A stretch of DNA of 64,000 nt from the NCBI RefSeq assembly GCF_900109045.1, contig NZ_FNYL01000016.1, positions 160,707 through 224,706 of the forward strand, written 5' to 3'. Numbering within the stretch: position 1 is the stretch's first letter; each line of letters opens with the position of its first letter. The notes under the pieces were generated by a model. It had not been told where the DNA came from and did no database searches. It saw nothing but the letters and a program-made list of their open reading frames with translations. Below, piece after piece: positions 17,219 to 24,982 of this stretch. The DNA is from Dyadobacter sp. SG02. GTDB lineage: Bacteria > Bacteroidota > Bacteroidia > Cytophagales > Spirosomataceae. The position numbers were made by a program, and so were the translations under genes.

Positions 17219-17237
17219 TAACCGCGAGTTTCTTCTG

Positions 17238-17268
17238 CAAAGAAAGCACAAGTTTTGAATGCAACAAA
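17238..17268 (-). promoter_or_regulatory. Putative leuA promoter
   Basis: On the minus strand a TTTG (-33) is followed after 19 nt by TTTCTTTG. That differs at one fixed position from the Bacteroidota -7 consensus TAnnTTTG. The expected start point is near 17231, placing the leader peptide about 28 nt into the transcript. Confidence 0.5.
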
Positions 17269-17295
17269 TATTGTTTGGCAAAACTTTGAAATTTT

Positions 17296-18366
17296 TTAAA
17301 TTCTTTTCAAAAGCTCTTCGCCTGCCTGCTGCGTATTCAGGATCTTGTCCGCCGGAGTGGTTACATCGGCAATGTCGCGCGTCCTGAAACCATCTTTCAG
17401 CAACTTGTCAACCGCCGAAATAATCGCTTCCGATTCTTCCTTCAAGCCAAATGAAATATCGAGGAGCAATGCCGCAGAAAGTACTGATGCCAAGGGGTTT
17501 GCAACTCCTTTGCCCGTAATGTCGTGCGCTGAGCCGTGGATCGGTTCGTAAACGCCGGTACTGTCGCCAACAGATGCCGAAGCGAGCATTCCCATTGATC
17601 CGGCGATCTGGCTCGCCTCGTCGGTAAGGATATCGCCAAACAGGTTAGCGGTCACAACGACGTCGAAACGCTTAGGGTCTTTGATAAGCATCATCGCCGC
17701 TGCATCTACGAATTGGTGCTCAACAGTAATATCGGGATATTCGGGAGCCAGCGCCTGAATTACCTCGCGCCACAGACGGCTGGTTTCCAAAACGTTCGCC
17801 TTATCCACAGAACAAAGACGTTTTCCACGCGTACGGGCAGCTTCGAATGCTTTGCGCGCAATGCGCTCCACTTCGTAACGGCTGTATTCAGCGATGTCGT
17901 AAGCAGTGTTATTATCGTTTTTGCGTCCTTTTTCTCCGAAATAGATGTCGCCTGTCAGTTCGCGGAAGAAGAGGATGTCCGAACCTTTCAGGATTTCAGG
18001 ACGGATAGAAGATGCGCCCAAAAGCTCGTCGAACAATTTGATCGGACGAAGGTTAGCATACAATCCCAGCTCCTTGCGCATTTTCAGCAAGCCTTGCTCC
18101 GGACGAACTTTGGCGGTAGGATCGTTGTCGTATTTCGGGTGACCAACGGCACCGAAAAGGATGGCGTCGGAATTGCGCATCTTTTCGAGCGTTTCGTCCG
18201 GAAGCGGGTTACCGGTCGCCTCGATGGCTACGTGACCCATCAAAGCCTCGTCGTAAGTGAATTCATGACCGAATTTCTCGGCGATTTTTACCAACACTGC
18301 CTTTCCTACCTCTGTAACTTCTTGTCCGATTCCGTCGCCCGGAACGATAAGGATATGCTTTTTCAT
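17296..18366 (-). CDS. leuB: 3-isopropylmalate dehydrogenase
   Basis: 356 residues, an NAD-dependent beta-decarboxylating dehydrogenase. Motifs include IVPGDGIGQEVT at the N-terminus, FRELTGDIYFGEKG (substrate loop), SVDKANVLETSRLWREV (catalytic Lys and flanking residues) and NLFGDILTDEASQIAGSMGM with the metal-binding Asp pair, then EPIHGSAHDITGKGVANP for NAD binding. It oxidises 3-isopropylmalate for leucine, and erythro-3-methylmalate when citramalate synthase feeds isoleucine. It lies 51 nt after cimA, so it is read with leuC-leuD-cimA. Confidence 0.95.
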   Translation of the reverse strand: MKKHILIVPGDGIGQEVTEVGKAVLVKIAEKFGHEFTYDEALMGHVAIEATGNPLPDETLEKMRNSDAILFGAVGHPKYDNDPTAKVRPEQGLLKMRKELGLYANLRPIKLFDELLGASSIRPEILKGSDILFFRELTGDIYFGEKGRKNDNNTAYDIAEYSRYEVERIARKAFEAARTRGKRLCSVDKANVLETSRLWREVIQALAPEYPDITVEHQFVDAAAMMLIKDPKRFDVVVTANLFGDILTDEASQIAGSMGMLASASVGDSTGVYEPIHGSAHDITGKGVANPLASVLSAALLLDISFGLKEESEAIISAVDKLLKDGFRTRDIADVTTPADKILNTQQAGEELLKRI

Positions 18367-18417
18367 TAAGTGGTTTAATTGATAATCAATAAATTATGAA
18401 TAAATAAATGCATTGCC

Positions 18418-19986
18418 TTACGACAATGCATCAGCTAATGGTTCGGGGGTAATCCTGTTTTCGGGAATGCCGATCAGGTTCAGCATTTTCTGGGTAGCCT
18501 TGATCGCCGAAAACGTCTGGTCGGAATCCAAACCACGCGTTTTGACCTCCTTACCATTGATTTCCCAGGTAATGATCGTTTCGCACAATGCGTCAGTCTT
18601 ACCGCCCGGAGGAATCCGTACGGTATAGTCGCTCAGCATCGGCAGGTCGATCCCCTTCTTTAAATAAATCTTTTTCAATGCATTCATAAATGCATCGTAC
18701 TGTCCGTCACCCTGTGCATTTTCCTCAAAAACCTCTTCGCCAAACGAGATCTGCAATGTGGCGGAAGGTTTTAGGTTTTTGGAATGCGTTAGCACGTAAT
18801 TGGTAATCACAACCTTTTCCTCGATCGCGTCGCTGTCGAGAATATCGGAAATAATGTAAGGTAAATCCTCCGGCGTCACGGCCTCTTTGCGATCGCCGAG
18901 CTCAATGATCCGCTGTGTTACTTTTTTAAGGTCGGTATCTGAAAGTGTAATACCCAGGTCCCGCAGGTTGTTCTCGATGTTCGCCTTTCCGGAAGTTTTA
19001 CCCAATGCATACAAACGCTGACGCCCAAAACGCTCAGGCATCAGTTTGCTGAAATAGAGATTGTTCTTTTTATCCCCATCTGCATGAATACCAGCAGTTT
19101 GTGTAAAAACACTTTCTCCTACAATTGGTTTGTTCGCAGGAATGCGGATACCCGAGAAGGTCTCCACCAGCTTGCTGATCGAGTACAACGACTTCTCATT
19201 CACGGCCGTCGTGCATTCGGGCATCAGGTCGTTGATCACCGCGATTGTGCTCGCGAGCGGGGCATTACCTGTGCGCTCACCCATACCATTTACGGTCAGG
19301 TGCAAGCCTTGCACGCCCGCGCGAAGCGCCTCCATTACATTCGCCACGCCAAGGTCGTAGTCGTTATGGCCGTGGAATTCGAAATGCTGGTCGGGGTACC
19401 GCTCGACGATTTCTTTTATGAACGTATACGACTCGGATGGCGTGAGAATGCCAAGGGTATCAGGCAACAGAATGCGCTTTATCGGCAACGTTGCGAGAAA
19501 ATCAAGCGATTGAAATACATAATCTTTTGAACTACGCATACCATTGCTCCAATCTTCGAGGTACACATTGCATTGAATGCCTTTCGACTCCGCCAGCTCG
19601 ACCACATTCCGAATATCTTCGAAATGCGCTTCCGGTGATTTTTTCAGCTGATGGGTCAAATGGTTCAGCGACCCTTTGGTGAGGAGGTTCATCACCTTCG
19701 CGCCGGCCTGTACCATCCAGTTAATGGACGCGTCGCCGTCGACGAAAGTGAGTACTTCAATTTTATCCAGAAAACCATTCTTACCAGCCCAATCCGTGAT
19801 TTTTTTAACCGCTTGAAATTCACCTTCCGACACCCGGGCCGAGGCTACTTCAATGCGGTCGACCTTCACTTCCTGCAAGAGGATCTGGGCGATGGTCAGT
19901 TTTTCTGATGCGGAAAACGACACCCCGCTGGTTTGCTCACCATCGCGGAGTGTCGTGTCCATTATTTCTATGTAGCGGCTGTTCAT
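18418..19986 (-). CDS. cimA: (R)-citramalate synthase, Leptospira-type CimA
   Basis: 522 residues with the full LeuA-family architecture. The TIM-barrel catalytic part has DTTLRDGEQTSGVSF, FEFHGHNDYDLGVAN, NGMGERTGNAPL. A linker follows, then a C-terminal LeuA-dimer regulatory domain (about 395-515; DYTVRIPPGGKTDALCET). The wording differs strongly from the neighbouring LeuA. From memory it closely follows Leptospira CimA: SARVSEGE, LLTKGSL and NVYLEDWSNG, the last containing the Tyr that limits the substrate pocket to pyruvate in that enzyme. Product: citramalate, converted by LeuCD and LeuB to 2-ketobutyrate for isoleucine. Alternative: a second isopropylmalate synthase, the label many annotators would give. 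Confidence 0.78.
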   Translation of the reverse strand: MNSRYIEIMDTTLRDGEQTSGVSFSASEKLTIAQILLQEVKVDRIEVASARVSEGEFQAVKKITDWAGKNGFLDKIEVLTFVDGDASINWMVQAGAKVMNLLTKGSLNHLTHQLKKSPEAHFEDIRNVVELAESKGIQCNVYLEDWSNGMRSSKDYVFQSLDFLATLPIKRILLPDTLGILTPSESYTFIKEIVERYPDQHFEFHGHNDYDLGVANVMEALRAGVQGLHLTVNGMGERTGNAPLASTIAVINDLMPECTTAVNEKSLYSISKLVETFSGIRIPANKPIVGESVFTQTAGIHADGDKKNNLYFSKLMPERFGRQRLYALGKTSGKANIENNLRDLGITLSDTDLKKVTQRIIELGDRKEAVTPEDLPYIISDILDSDAIEEKVVITNYVLTHSKNLKPSATLQISFGEEVFEENAQGDGQYDAFMNALKKIYLKKGIDLPMLSDYTVRIPPGGKTDALCETIITWEINGKEVKTRGLDSDQTFSAIKATQKMLNLIGIPENRITPEPLADALS

Positions 19987-19989
19987 AGG

Positions 19990-20058
19990 TAGTCAGCCGT
20001 CGGCAACCAGCGGTCGGCGGTCAGGAGAATCGACAGCCGACTGCCGATCGCCGACAGC
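19990..20058. repeat. Degenerate GC-rich mosaic repeat between leuD and cimA
   Basis: About 70 nt built from near-copies of AGCCGTCGGC / AGCGGTCGGCGGTC / ACAGCCGACTGCCGATCGCCGAC. It fills almost the whole gap between leuD and cimA. No hairpin-plus-T-run is evident. It resembles the short dispersed intergenic repeats of this phylum. Confidence 0.55.
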
Positions 20059-20061
20059 TCA

Positions 20062-20658
20062 TTAAAATATTCTTTCTGCTTCAAACTCCTTGATATTTCC
20101 CTTCATCGCTTGCAGATAATCGATATCATCGAAGCCGTTCATCAGGTTATGTTTTTTATAACCGTTAATATCGAAAGACTCACTCTCGCCGGTAGCAAGG
20201 ATGGTGATTTTCTGCTCCTGCAAGTTCACTTCCAGTTGTGCATTAGGATCGGCCTCTATCGCTTCGAAGATTTTGTTCAGGAACTCAGGGCTTACCTGTA
20301 CAGGCAAGATTCCGATATTCAATGAGTTACCCTTGAAAATATCTGCAAAGAAGCTGGAAACCACGCAGCGGAAACCGTAATCGTAGATCGCCCACGCAGC
20401 GTGCTCGCGGCTGGAACCGCTGCCGAAGTTGCGACCTCCTACAAGTATTTTGCCGGAGTAAATAGGGTTGTTCAAAACGAAGTCCTGCTTCGGCGTGTCG
20501 TCGCCATTATAGCGCCAGTCGCGGAAGAGGTTGTCGCCAAATCCTTCGCGTTTGGTCGCTTTCAAAAAGCGGGCCGGGATGATCTGGTCGGTATCTACGT
20601 TTTCAATCGGCAGGGGTACCGCCGAACTTTTCAGTATGGTGAATTTATCGTAAGCCAT
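20062..20658 (-). CDS. leuD: 3-isopropylmalate dehydratase small subunit
   Basis: 198 residues, the swivelling domain of isopropylmalate isomerase. NVDTDQIIPARFLK at residues 18-31 and GGRNFGSGSSREHAAWAI around 90-107 are the hallmark motifs; GSGSSREHA forms the substrate-recognition loop. It partners LeuC in the cytosol for 2- to 3-isopropylmalate, and for citramalate to methylmalate isomerisation. It starts 14 nt after leuC and so is the second gene of leuC-leuD-cimA-leuB. Confidence 0.95.
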   Translation of the reverse strand: MAYDKFTILKSSAVPLPIENVDTDQIIPARFLKATKREGFGDNLFRDWRYNGDDTPKQDFVLNNPIYSGKILVGGRNFGSGSSREHAAWAIYDYGFRCVVSSFFADIFKGNSLNIGILPVQVSPEFLNKIFEAIEADPNAQLEVNLQEQKITILATGESESFDINGYKKHNLMNGFDDIDYLQAMKGNIKEFEAERIF

Positions 20659-20672
20659 TGTGTTAATGCGGA

Positions 20673-22076
20673 TTAAAGAAGTGTTCTTGGATCAGTAACT
20701 ACGCCGGTTACGGCTGCGGCAGCTGCTACGAGCGGGCTCGCGAGCAAGGTACGCGCTCCCGGGCCCTGGCGACCTTCAAAGTTACGGTTGGAAGTACTTA
20801 CCGCGTATTTGCCGGCCGGAATCTTGTCGTCGTTCATCGCCAGACAAGCCGAGCAGCCCGGCTGGCGCAATTCGAAACCAGCGTCGGTCAGAATATCCAG
20901 GATACCTTCTTCTTTAATCTGCGCTTCTACGATGTGCGAGCCCGGAACGATCCATGCCGTCACATTATCGGCCTTTTTGCGGCCTTTCACGATCGACGCG
21001 AACGCACGGAAGTCCTCGATACGGCCATTGGTACAGCTACCGATGAAAACGTAATCGATTTTCTTGCCCAGCATATTCTCGTTCTCATGGAAGCCCATGT
21101 AGTTCAAAGACTTGTCGTAAGTAGCCTTACCGCCTTCCACCTGATCCGAAGTAGGGATCGCTCTTGTGATACCCTGCCCCATTCCCGGGTTGGTACCGTA
21201 AGTGATCATCGGCTCGATATCGGCTGCATCGAAGTTATATTCTTTGTCAAAAACAGCGCCTTCATCTGTTTTCAAAGTTTTCCAGTAAGCCAATGCTTTG
21301 TCCCACTTCTCGCCTTTCGGGGCTTGCTCGCGGCCGTTGATGTAGGCAAATGTAGTTTCGTCCGGAGCGATCATACCGCCACGCGCACCCATTTCGATGC
21401 TCATGTTGCAGACGGTCATACGGCCTTCCATCGACATATTCTCGAATACATCCCCTGCATATTCAACGAAATAACCCGTCGCACCGGCAGTAGTCAGTTT
21501 CGAAATGATATAAAGTGTTACGTCTTTCGGAGTAACCCCTTTGCCTAGCTGGCCATTCACGTTTACACGCATTTTCTTAGGCTTAGGCTGCATAATGCAT
21601 TGCGAAGAAAGCACCATTTCCACCTCCGAGGTACCAATACCGAACGCAATAGCGCCGAATGCACCGTGGGTAGAAGTGTGGGAGTCGCCGCAAACGATCG
21701 TCATACCTGGCAGCGTAATGCCGTTTTCAGGTCCTACCACGTGTACAATACCGTTACGGGCGTGGCCCAATCCCCAGTGTGAAATGCCATATTTCGCGGC
21801 ATTCGCTTCGAGGGCTTTCAGCTGGTTCGCGGAAAGCGGGTCGGCTACCGGAAGGTGTTGGTTGATGGTCGGGGTGTTGTGATCGGCCGTTGCGAAAGTG
21901 CGCTCGGGATACATCACGCCAATGCCTCTGGTTTCGAGTCCAAGAAAAGCAACAGGGCTTGTTACCTCGTGGATAAAATGGCGGTCGATGAAGAACACAT
22001 CCGGACCGTCCTCGATTTTACGGACAACGTGGGCATCCCACACTTTGTCGAAAAGGGTACTCGCTTGATTACTCAT
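20673..22076 (-). CDS. leuC: 3-isopropylmalate dehydratase large subunit
   Basis: The start is set at 22076 (MSNQASTLFDKVWDAHVV), giving 467 residues, the usual LeuC length; the frame runs open to 22118 without homology. The aconitase-like 4Fe-4S ligands are visible as one Cys in GSCTNGR and two in QPGCSACLAMN. CGDSHTSTHGAFGAIAFGIGTSEVE is cofactor/substrate-binding. It works with LeuD. First gene of leuC-leuD-cimA-leuB. A short Leu/Ile-rich frame just upstream might be a regulatory leader, reported separately. Confidence 0.95.
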   Translation of the reverse strand: MSNQASTLFDKVWDAHVVRKIEDGPDVFFIDRHFIHEVTSPVAFLGLETRGIGVMYPERTFATADHNTPTINQHLPVADPLSANQLKALEANAAKYGISHWGLGHARNGIVHVVGPENGITLPGMTIVCGDSHTSTHGAFGAIAFGIGTSEVEMVLSSQCIMQPKPKKMRVNVNGQLGKGVTPKDVTLYIISKLTTAGATGYFVEYAGDVFENMSMEGRMTVCNMSIEMGARGGMIAPDETTFAYINGREQAPKGEKWDKALAYWKTLKTDEGAVFDKEYNFDAADIEPMITYGTNPGMGQGITRAIPTSDQVEGGKATYDKSLNYMGFHENENMLGKKIDYVFIGSCTNGRIEDFRAFASIVKGRKKADNVTAWIVPGSHIVEAQIKEEGILDILTDAGFELRQPGCSACLAMNDDKIPAGKYAVSTSNRNFEGRQGPGARTLLASPLVAAAAAVTGVVTDPRTLL

Positions 22077-22107
22077 TTTGATTAAAATTAGAATTTCGCC
22101 TCGTCGT

Positions 22108-22164
22108 TCAGGCTTCAAAGAAAGAGCTGATAATCAACGCCTTTCTCAGAAGGAGAACCGACAT
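22108..22164 (-). CDS. Possible leader peptide upstream of leuC
   Basis: 18 codons encoding MSVLLLRKALIISSFFEA, with four Leu, two Ile and one Val. It ends 31 nt before the leuC start. Unlike the ilv and leuA leaders it is not followed by a convincing terminator hairpin: only a 4-bp GCCT/AGGC pairing is seen. It could be chance, or act on leuC translation. Low confidence. Confidence 0.3.
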   Translation of the reverse strand: MSVLLLRKALIISSFFEA

Positions 22165-22257
22165 TACAAATTACCGCATATTTAAAGGAATATGTATAAC
22201 GGTAAAGGTTCAAAAAATAGTGATTTTGGTTTGGGATAGCGATTTGAGCGGAAATCT

Positions 22258-22602
22258 TTATTTGGAGTGTTTCAAAATACCTTGCAGTGCGTCTCTCAGT
22301 GGAGGCAGATGCACCTCGATAATTCGCCAAACTATCTCATAGTCAATACCTGCGTAATCGTGCACCAGAATGTGCCGCGACCTTATAATTCTCATCCATT
22401 CGATTTGCGGATGCTCCTCCCGCGATATCCTGGGGACGCGATTGGCTGCCTCACCCAATACCTGTAGATTCCTGATGACGGCATCCCGTGTTTTACGATC
22501 ATTAAGAAAAGCCTCGAAATCCATCCCATTGGTATATTCCAAAATGGCGTTGATAGAATCGAGCATATCTGACAACAAAATGCTCGGCTGTCGTTCAGAC
22601 AT
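22258..22602 (-). CDS. HepT-like HEPN toxin (DUF86)
   Basis: 114 residues, all-helical, with the HEPN ribonuclease motif R-x4-H-x-Y seen as RHILVHDY near residue 80. DUF86/HepT proteins pair with MntA-type nucleotidyltransferase antitoxins, which AMPylate the Tyr of this motif. Its frame overlaps the upstream MntA-like gene by 8 nt, as in known HepT/MntA modules, so translation is coupled. It sits between ilvA and leuC on the same strand, with about 180 nt to leuC. Toxicity has not been shown; the call rests on motif and pairing. Confidence 0.88.
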   Translation of the reverse strand: MSERQPSILLSDMLDSINAILEYTNGMDFEAFLNDRKTRDAVIRNLQVLGEAANRVPRISREEHPQIEWMRIIRSRHILVHDYAGIDYEIVWRIIEVHLPPLRDALQGILKHSK

Positions 22603-22882
22603 AGATCAGATCTTTTTCGATGAATGGCAGCATTTCAGGTTTAACGCCTTTTTTGCTCACAAGATCAACTTTGCAATGTAATATTTCCTCCAACTCCATT
22701 GCAAGGTCCACAAATTCAAACCCTACTGGTTCTGAGAATTCAACTAATATGTCAACATCGCTCTGATCAGTCGCCTCATCCCTTGCAATCGACCCGAAAA
22801 GTGCCATGGATTTCAAGGGATACTTACTAAAAAAGTAATCCCTGGATTCACTCAGTACATTTTCCACTCGTCCAAACTTCAT
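22595..22882 (-). CDS. MntA-like minimal nucleotidyltransferase antitoxin
   Basis: 95 residues with the nucleotidyltransferase signature: GSIARDEATDQSDVDILVEF gives the GS motif followed by the D-x-D metal pair, then the third acidic residue in CKVDLV. Short stand-alone enzymes of this type are the antitoxin half of HepT/MntA systems and inactivate the toxin by AMPylation. It overlaps the HepT gene by 8 nt. The upstream gap of 54 nt is AT-rich and could carry the module promoter. Confidence 0.88.
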   Translation of the reverse strand: MKFGRVENVLSESRDYFFSKYPLKSMALFGSIARDEATDQSDVDILVEFSEPVGFEFVDLAMELEEILHCKVDLVSKKGVKPEMLPFIEKDLIYV

Positions 22883-22936
22883 GTCGCAAAAATTTATTCT
22901 ATGAAGTTAATGCATATTATGATATAAAACCGCAAT

Positions 22937-23785
22937 CTACCCCTGCCGCTTCGGCGTCGTCCCGTACTTCTCTTTATAAGTCTTGATAAAATGCGAAACG
23001 CTCTCATAGCCGATCTCCGTACTGATCTCCGAAACGTTCTTAGTACTATTTCTCAACAGAAAATCGGCATAATCGAGCCGCTTGTTTTTCAGCCATAATG
23101 CAGGTGAAGTATTAAATTCATCCTGAAAATCCCTTTTGAATGCCGAAAGACTCCGGCCCGACAAGCGAGCCAGCTCATTTAATGTAAGTGGTTTCAGGTA
23201 GTAACTGTTCATCAAAAACGAAAGATCGACCTTTTCCCCTTTATACAAGCTATACAAAATACCCCGCAGCTGGTTTGAATTATCCAGCTCCATCAAATGC
23301 AGCAAAAGCTCCTGGAATTTCAGGCGTAGAAAGTGGTTCTTCAACTCCGTCCGCGAGCGAAAGTAGGGAAATACAGATTGAATGAACTTCTCGAAATTAT
23401 CATCCGACTTCAACAGCAGAATCGGATACTCAACGGTCCCGGCGTCATTTTGCGAATCGAAAAGTTCGGGGTGCAGCCCTACAAATTCTTTCAGGAGTTT
23501 TTCGTCAAAAAAGAACACAAGACTTTTGTAAGCTTCGTGAATGGACTCCGACATCAGGTAAAAACCCCTCTGAATGAACAGAATATCCCCTTTTTCCACA
23601 TGCACTTCCTGCGTCGGGCTGGTGAATTTCTTTTCGCCTTCCAGCACCACAATCACCGCATGCTCCTCAAAAAACACGTCGTACTTAGAGGGATACACCT
23701 CGTTCCGATAGGCCACGAAGGTCATGTCCTGAATTTTCAGTGACTCGAATTCCTGGGAGCTGATGTCGGATGGTACGCGGAGCAT
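22937..23785 (-). CDS. AraC/ExsA-family transcriptional regulator
   Basis: 282 residues. An N-terminal cupin-like sensing region (FFEEHAVIVVLEGEKKFTSPTQEVHVEKGDILFIQRG) spans about 35-85. Two helix-turn-helix motifs sit at the C-terminus: LTLNELARLSGRSLSAFKRDFQDEF and NVSEISTEIGYESVSHFIKTYKEKYG. The second has the usual AraC consensus. It is 14 nt downstream of an outer-membrane protein gene on the same strand. The ligand and targets are not evident. Confidence 0.9.
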   Translation of the reverse strand: MLRVPSDISSQEFESLKIQDMTFVAYRNEVYPSKYDVFFEEHAVIVVLEGEKKFTSPTQEVHVEKGDILFIQRGFYLMSESIHEAYKSLVFFFDEKLLKEFVGLHPELFDSQNDAGTVEYPILLLKSDDNFEKFIQSVFPYFRSRTELKNHFLRLKFQELLLHLMELDNSNQLRGILYSLYKGEKVDLSFLMNSYYLKPLTLNELARLSGRSLSAFKRDFQDEFNTSPALWLKNKRLDYADFLLRNSTKNVSEISTEIGYESVSHFIKTYKEKYGTTPKRQG

Positions 23786-23799
23786 TGTCGGGCGGATTG

Positions 23800-24963
23800 T
23801 TAATTCCGGCTTTTAAAAAATTTGTTCAGGCTTAGGTAGTAGTTCAAGCTGATACGCGGGCGGTTGAAAAACATGATATTCGTCAAGACCGCCGAGAAGT
23901 TAGCAAAATGTGAGACTTCCAGGCTTAGGAGCCTTTTATAAGAAATACCAATGTGCGGACCGAAAATAGAACTCCGCCAGCTGTCCATTGGAAAACTATA
24001 TTCCAGCCCCAGGTTAGGGCGAATGTTGCCGGAACCGATGTAGCTTCCCATTCCTATCTCCAAGGTATTCAAATTGACTTTCTTCTTTGACGTATAATTG
24101 TACACTTCACTTTCGGAAACACCTCTTATCGTTGAAAACAAAATCTTGAAATAACGATTGTGAAACCTCCTCGGAAGATCAATCCTCAAACCGGCACCAA
24201 ATGTCGGCCTTGTTCCCAGATTAACCCCTTCCTCCTCCCAACCTTCCAAACCGCCCATCACATGGACATCGATCTGCATTTCTGATTCGATGGAAGGTGT
24301 CCTGGTATGCTTTACCTGATCAGTTATTCCATTATAGCGATCGATGTACCGCCCCAGCGCCTTTGCTGAGTAGTCACGTAGATGACTATTATCGCTACCT
24401 TCGCCCAACAATACCGGAAGCTGCCGCTCATATTCCTCATATTGGATCAGGTACTTTCTCCCCCGAACTTCACGGTAAAAAGAGTAGTAGAGCAATTCCG
24501 TCAGTTTTCCTTCCTTTTCCAGAAAAAAATGCGGCTTCTCGGTCGGGTCCAGATATTCCAGCAAAGTCGCTTTCGGGCCTGTCGTTACCTCGCGCAAATA
24601 CACGGTGACCGAATCTTTTGCTTCAAAAGACGGAGCAATCTGATAAGTTTTGCTCAGATCGATATTCAATACTCCAATCCTCTTACTAACGTAGCGCTCA
24701 TTAAGCGGTGCAAGGAAAAATTGTGATGCTTCATCCTGGCCGATCTTTTCAAACGGCCCATTCTTTTCCTTCGCAAAGTCCACAGTCATCGGACTGGTGC
24801 CCCAGCCGTCGTAACGGATATAACCCTTGGCGGTATCGCCTTTCGCAGACACGACGTACCCATATAACGGCTTTCCCTGACCGGATACACGCGAAAAAGC
24901 CATTACAGCAACTATTACGCCGATCATCAAACTATACAAGTTTCCTCGTAAACGTGGCCCCAT
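23800..24963 (-). CDS. Exported protein with putative outer-membrane barrel C-terminus
   Basis: 387 residues. After a short basic start there is a hydrophobic leader (about 11-28, ending RVSGQ); the Met at residue 13 is an alternative start. Residues 30-200 form a soluble beta-rich part (GYVVSAKGDTAKGYIRYDGWG, FFLAPLNERYVSKRIGVL). Residues 230-387 alternate like barrel strands (FGAGLRIDLPRRF, YFKILFSTIRG, SYIGSGNIRPNLGLEYSF, ISLNYYLSLNKFF). No family recognised. Genes of this look are widespread hypothetical proteins in Cytophagales. It lies upstream of the AraC regulator, possibly in one transcript. Confidence 0.68.
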   Translation of the reverse strand: MGPRLRGNLYSLMIGVIVAVMAFSRVSGQGKPLYGYVVSAKGDTAKGYIRYDGWGTSPMTVDFAKEKNGPFEKIGQDEASQFFLAPLNERYVSKRIGVLNIDLSKTYQIAPSFEAKDSVTVYLREVTTGPKATLLEYLDPTEKPHFFLEKEGKLTELLYYSFYREVRGRKYLIQYEEYERQLPVLLGEGSDNSHLRDYSAKALGRYIDRYNGITDQVKHTRTPSIESEMQIDVHVMGGLEGWEEEGVNLGTRPTFGAGLRIDLPRRFHNRYFKILFSTIRGVSESEVYNYTSKKKVNLNTLEIGMGSYIGSGNIRPNLGLEYSFPMDSWRSSIFGPHIGISYKRLLSLEVSHFANFSAVLTNIMFFNRPRISLNYYLSLNKFFKSRN

Positions 24964-24982
24964 AAAGCTATATCCTTAAATT

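Noticed and set aside
18418..19986. Calling this gene a second leuA
   Set aside because: Motifs differ from LeuA and follow the citramalate synthase pattern; kept only as an alternative.
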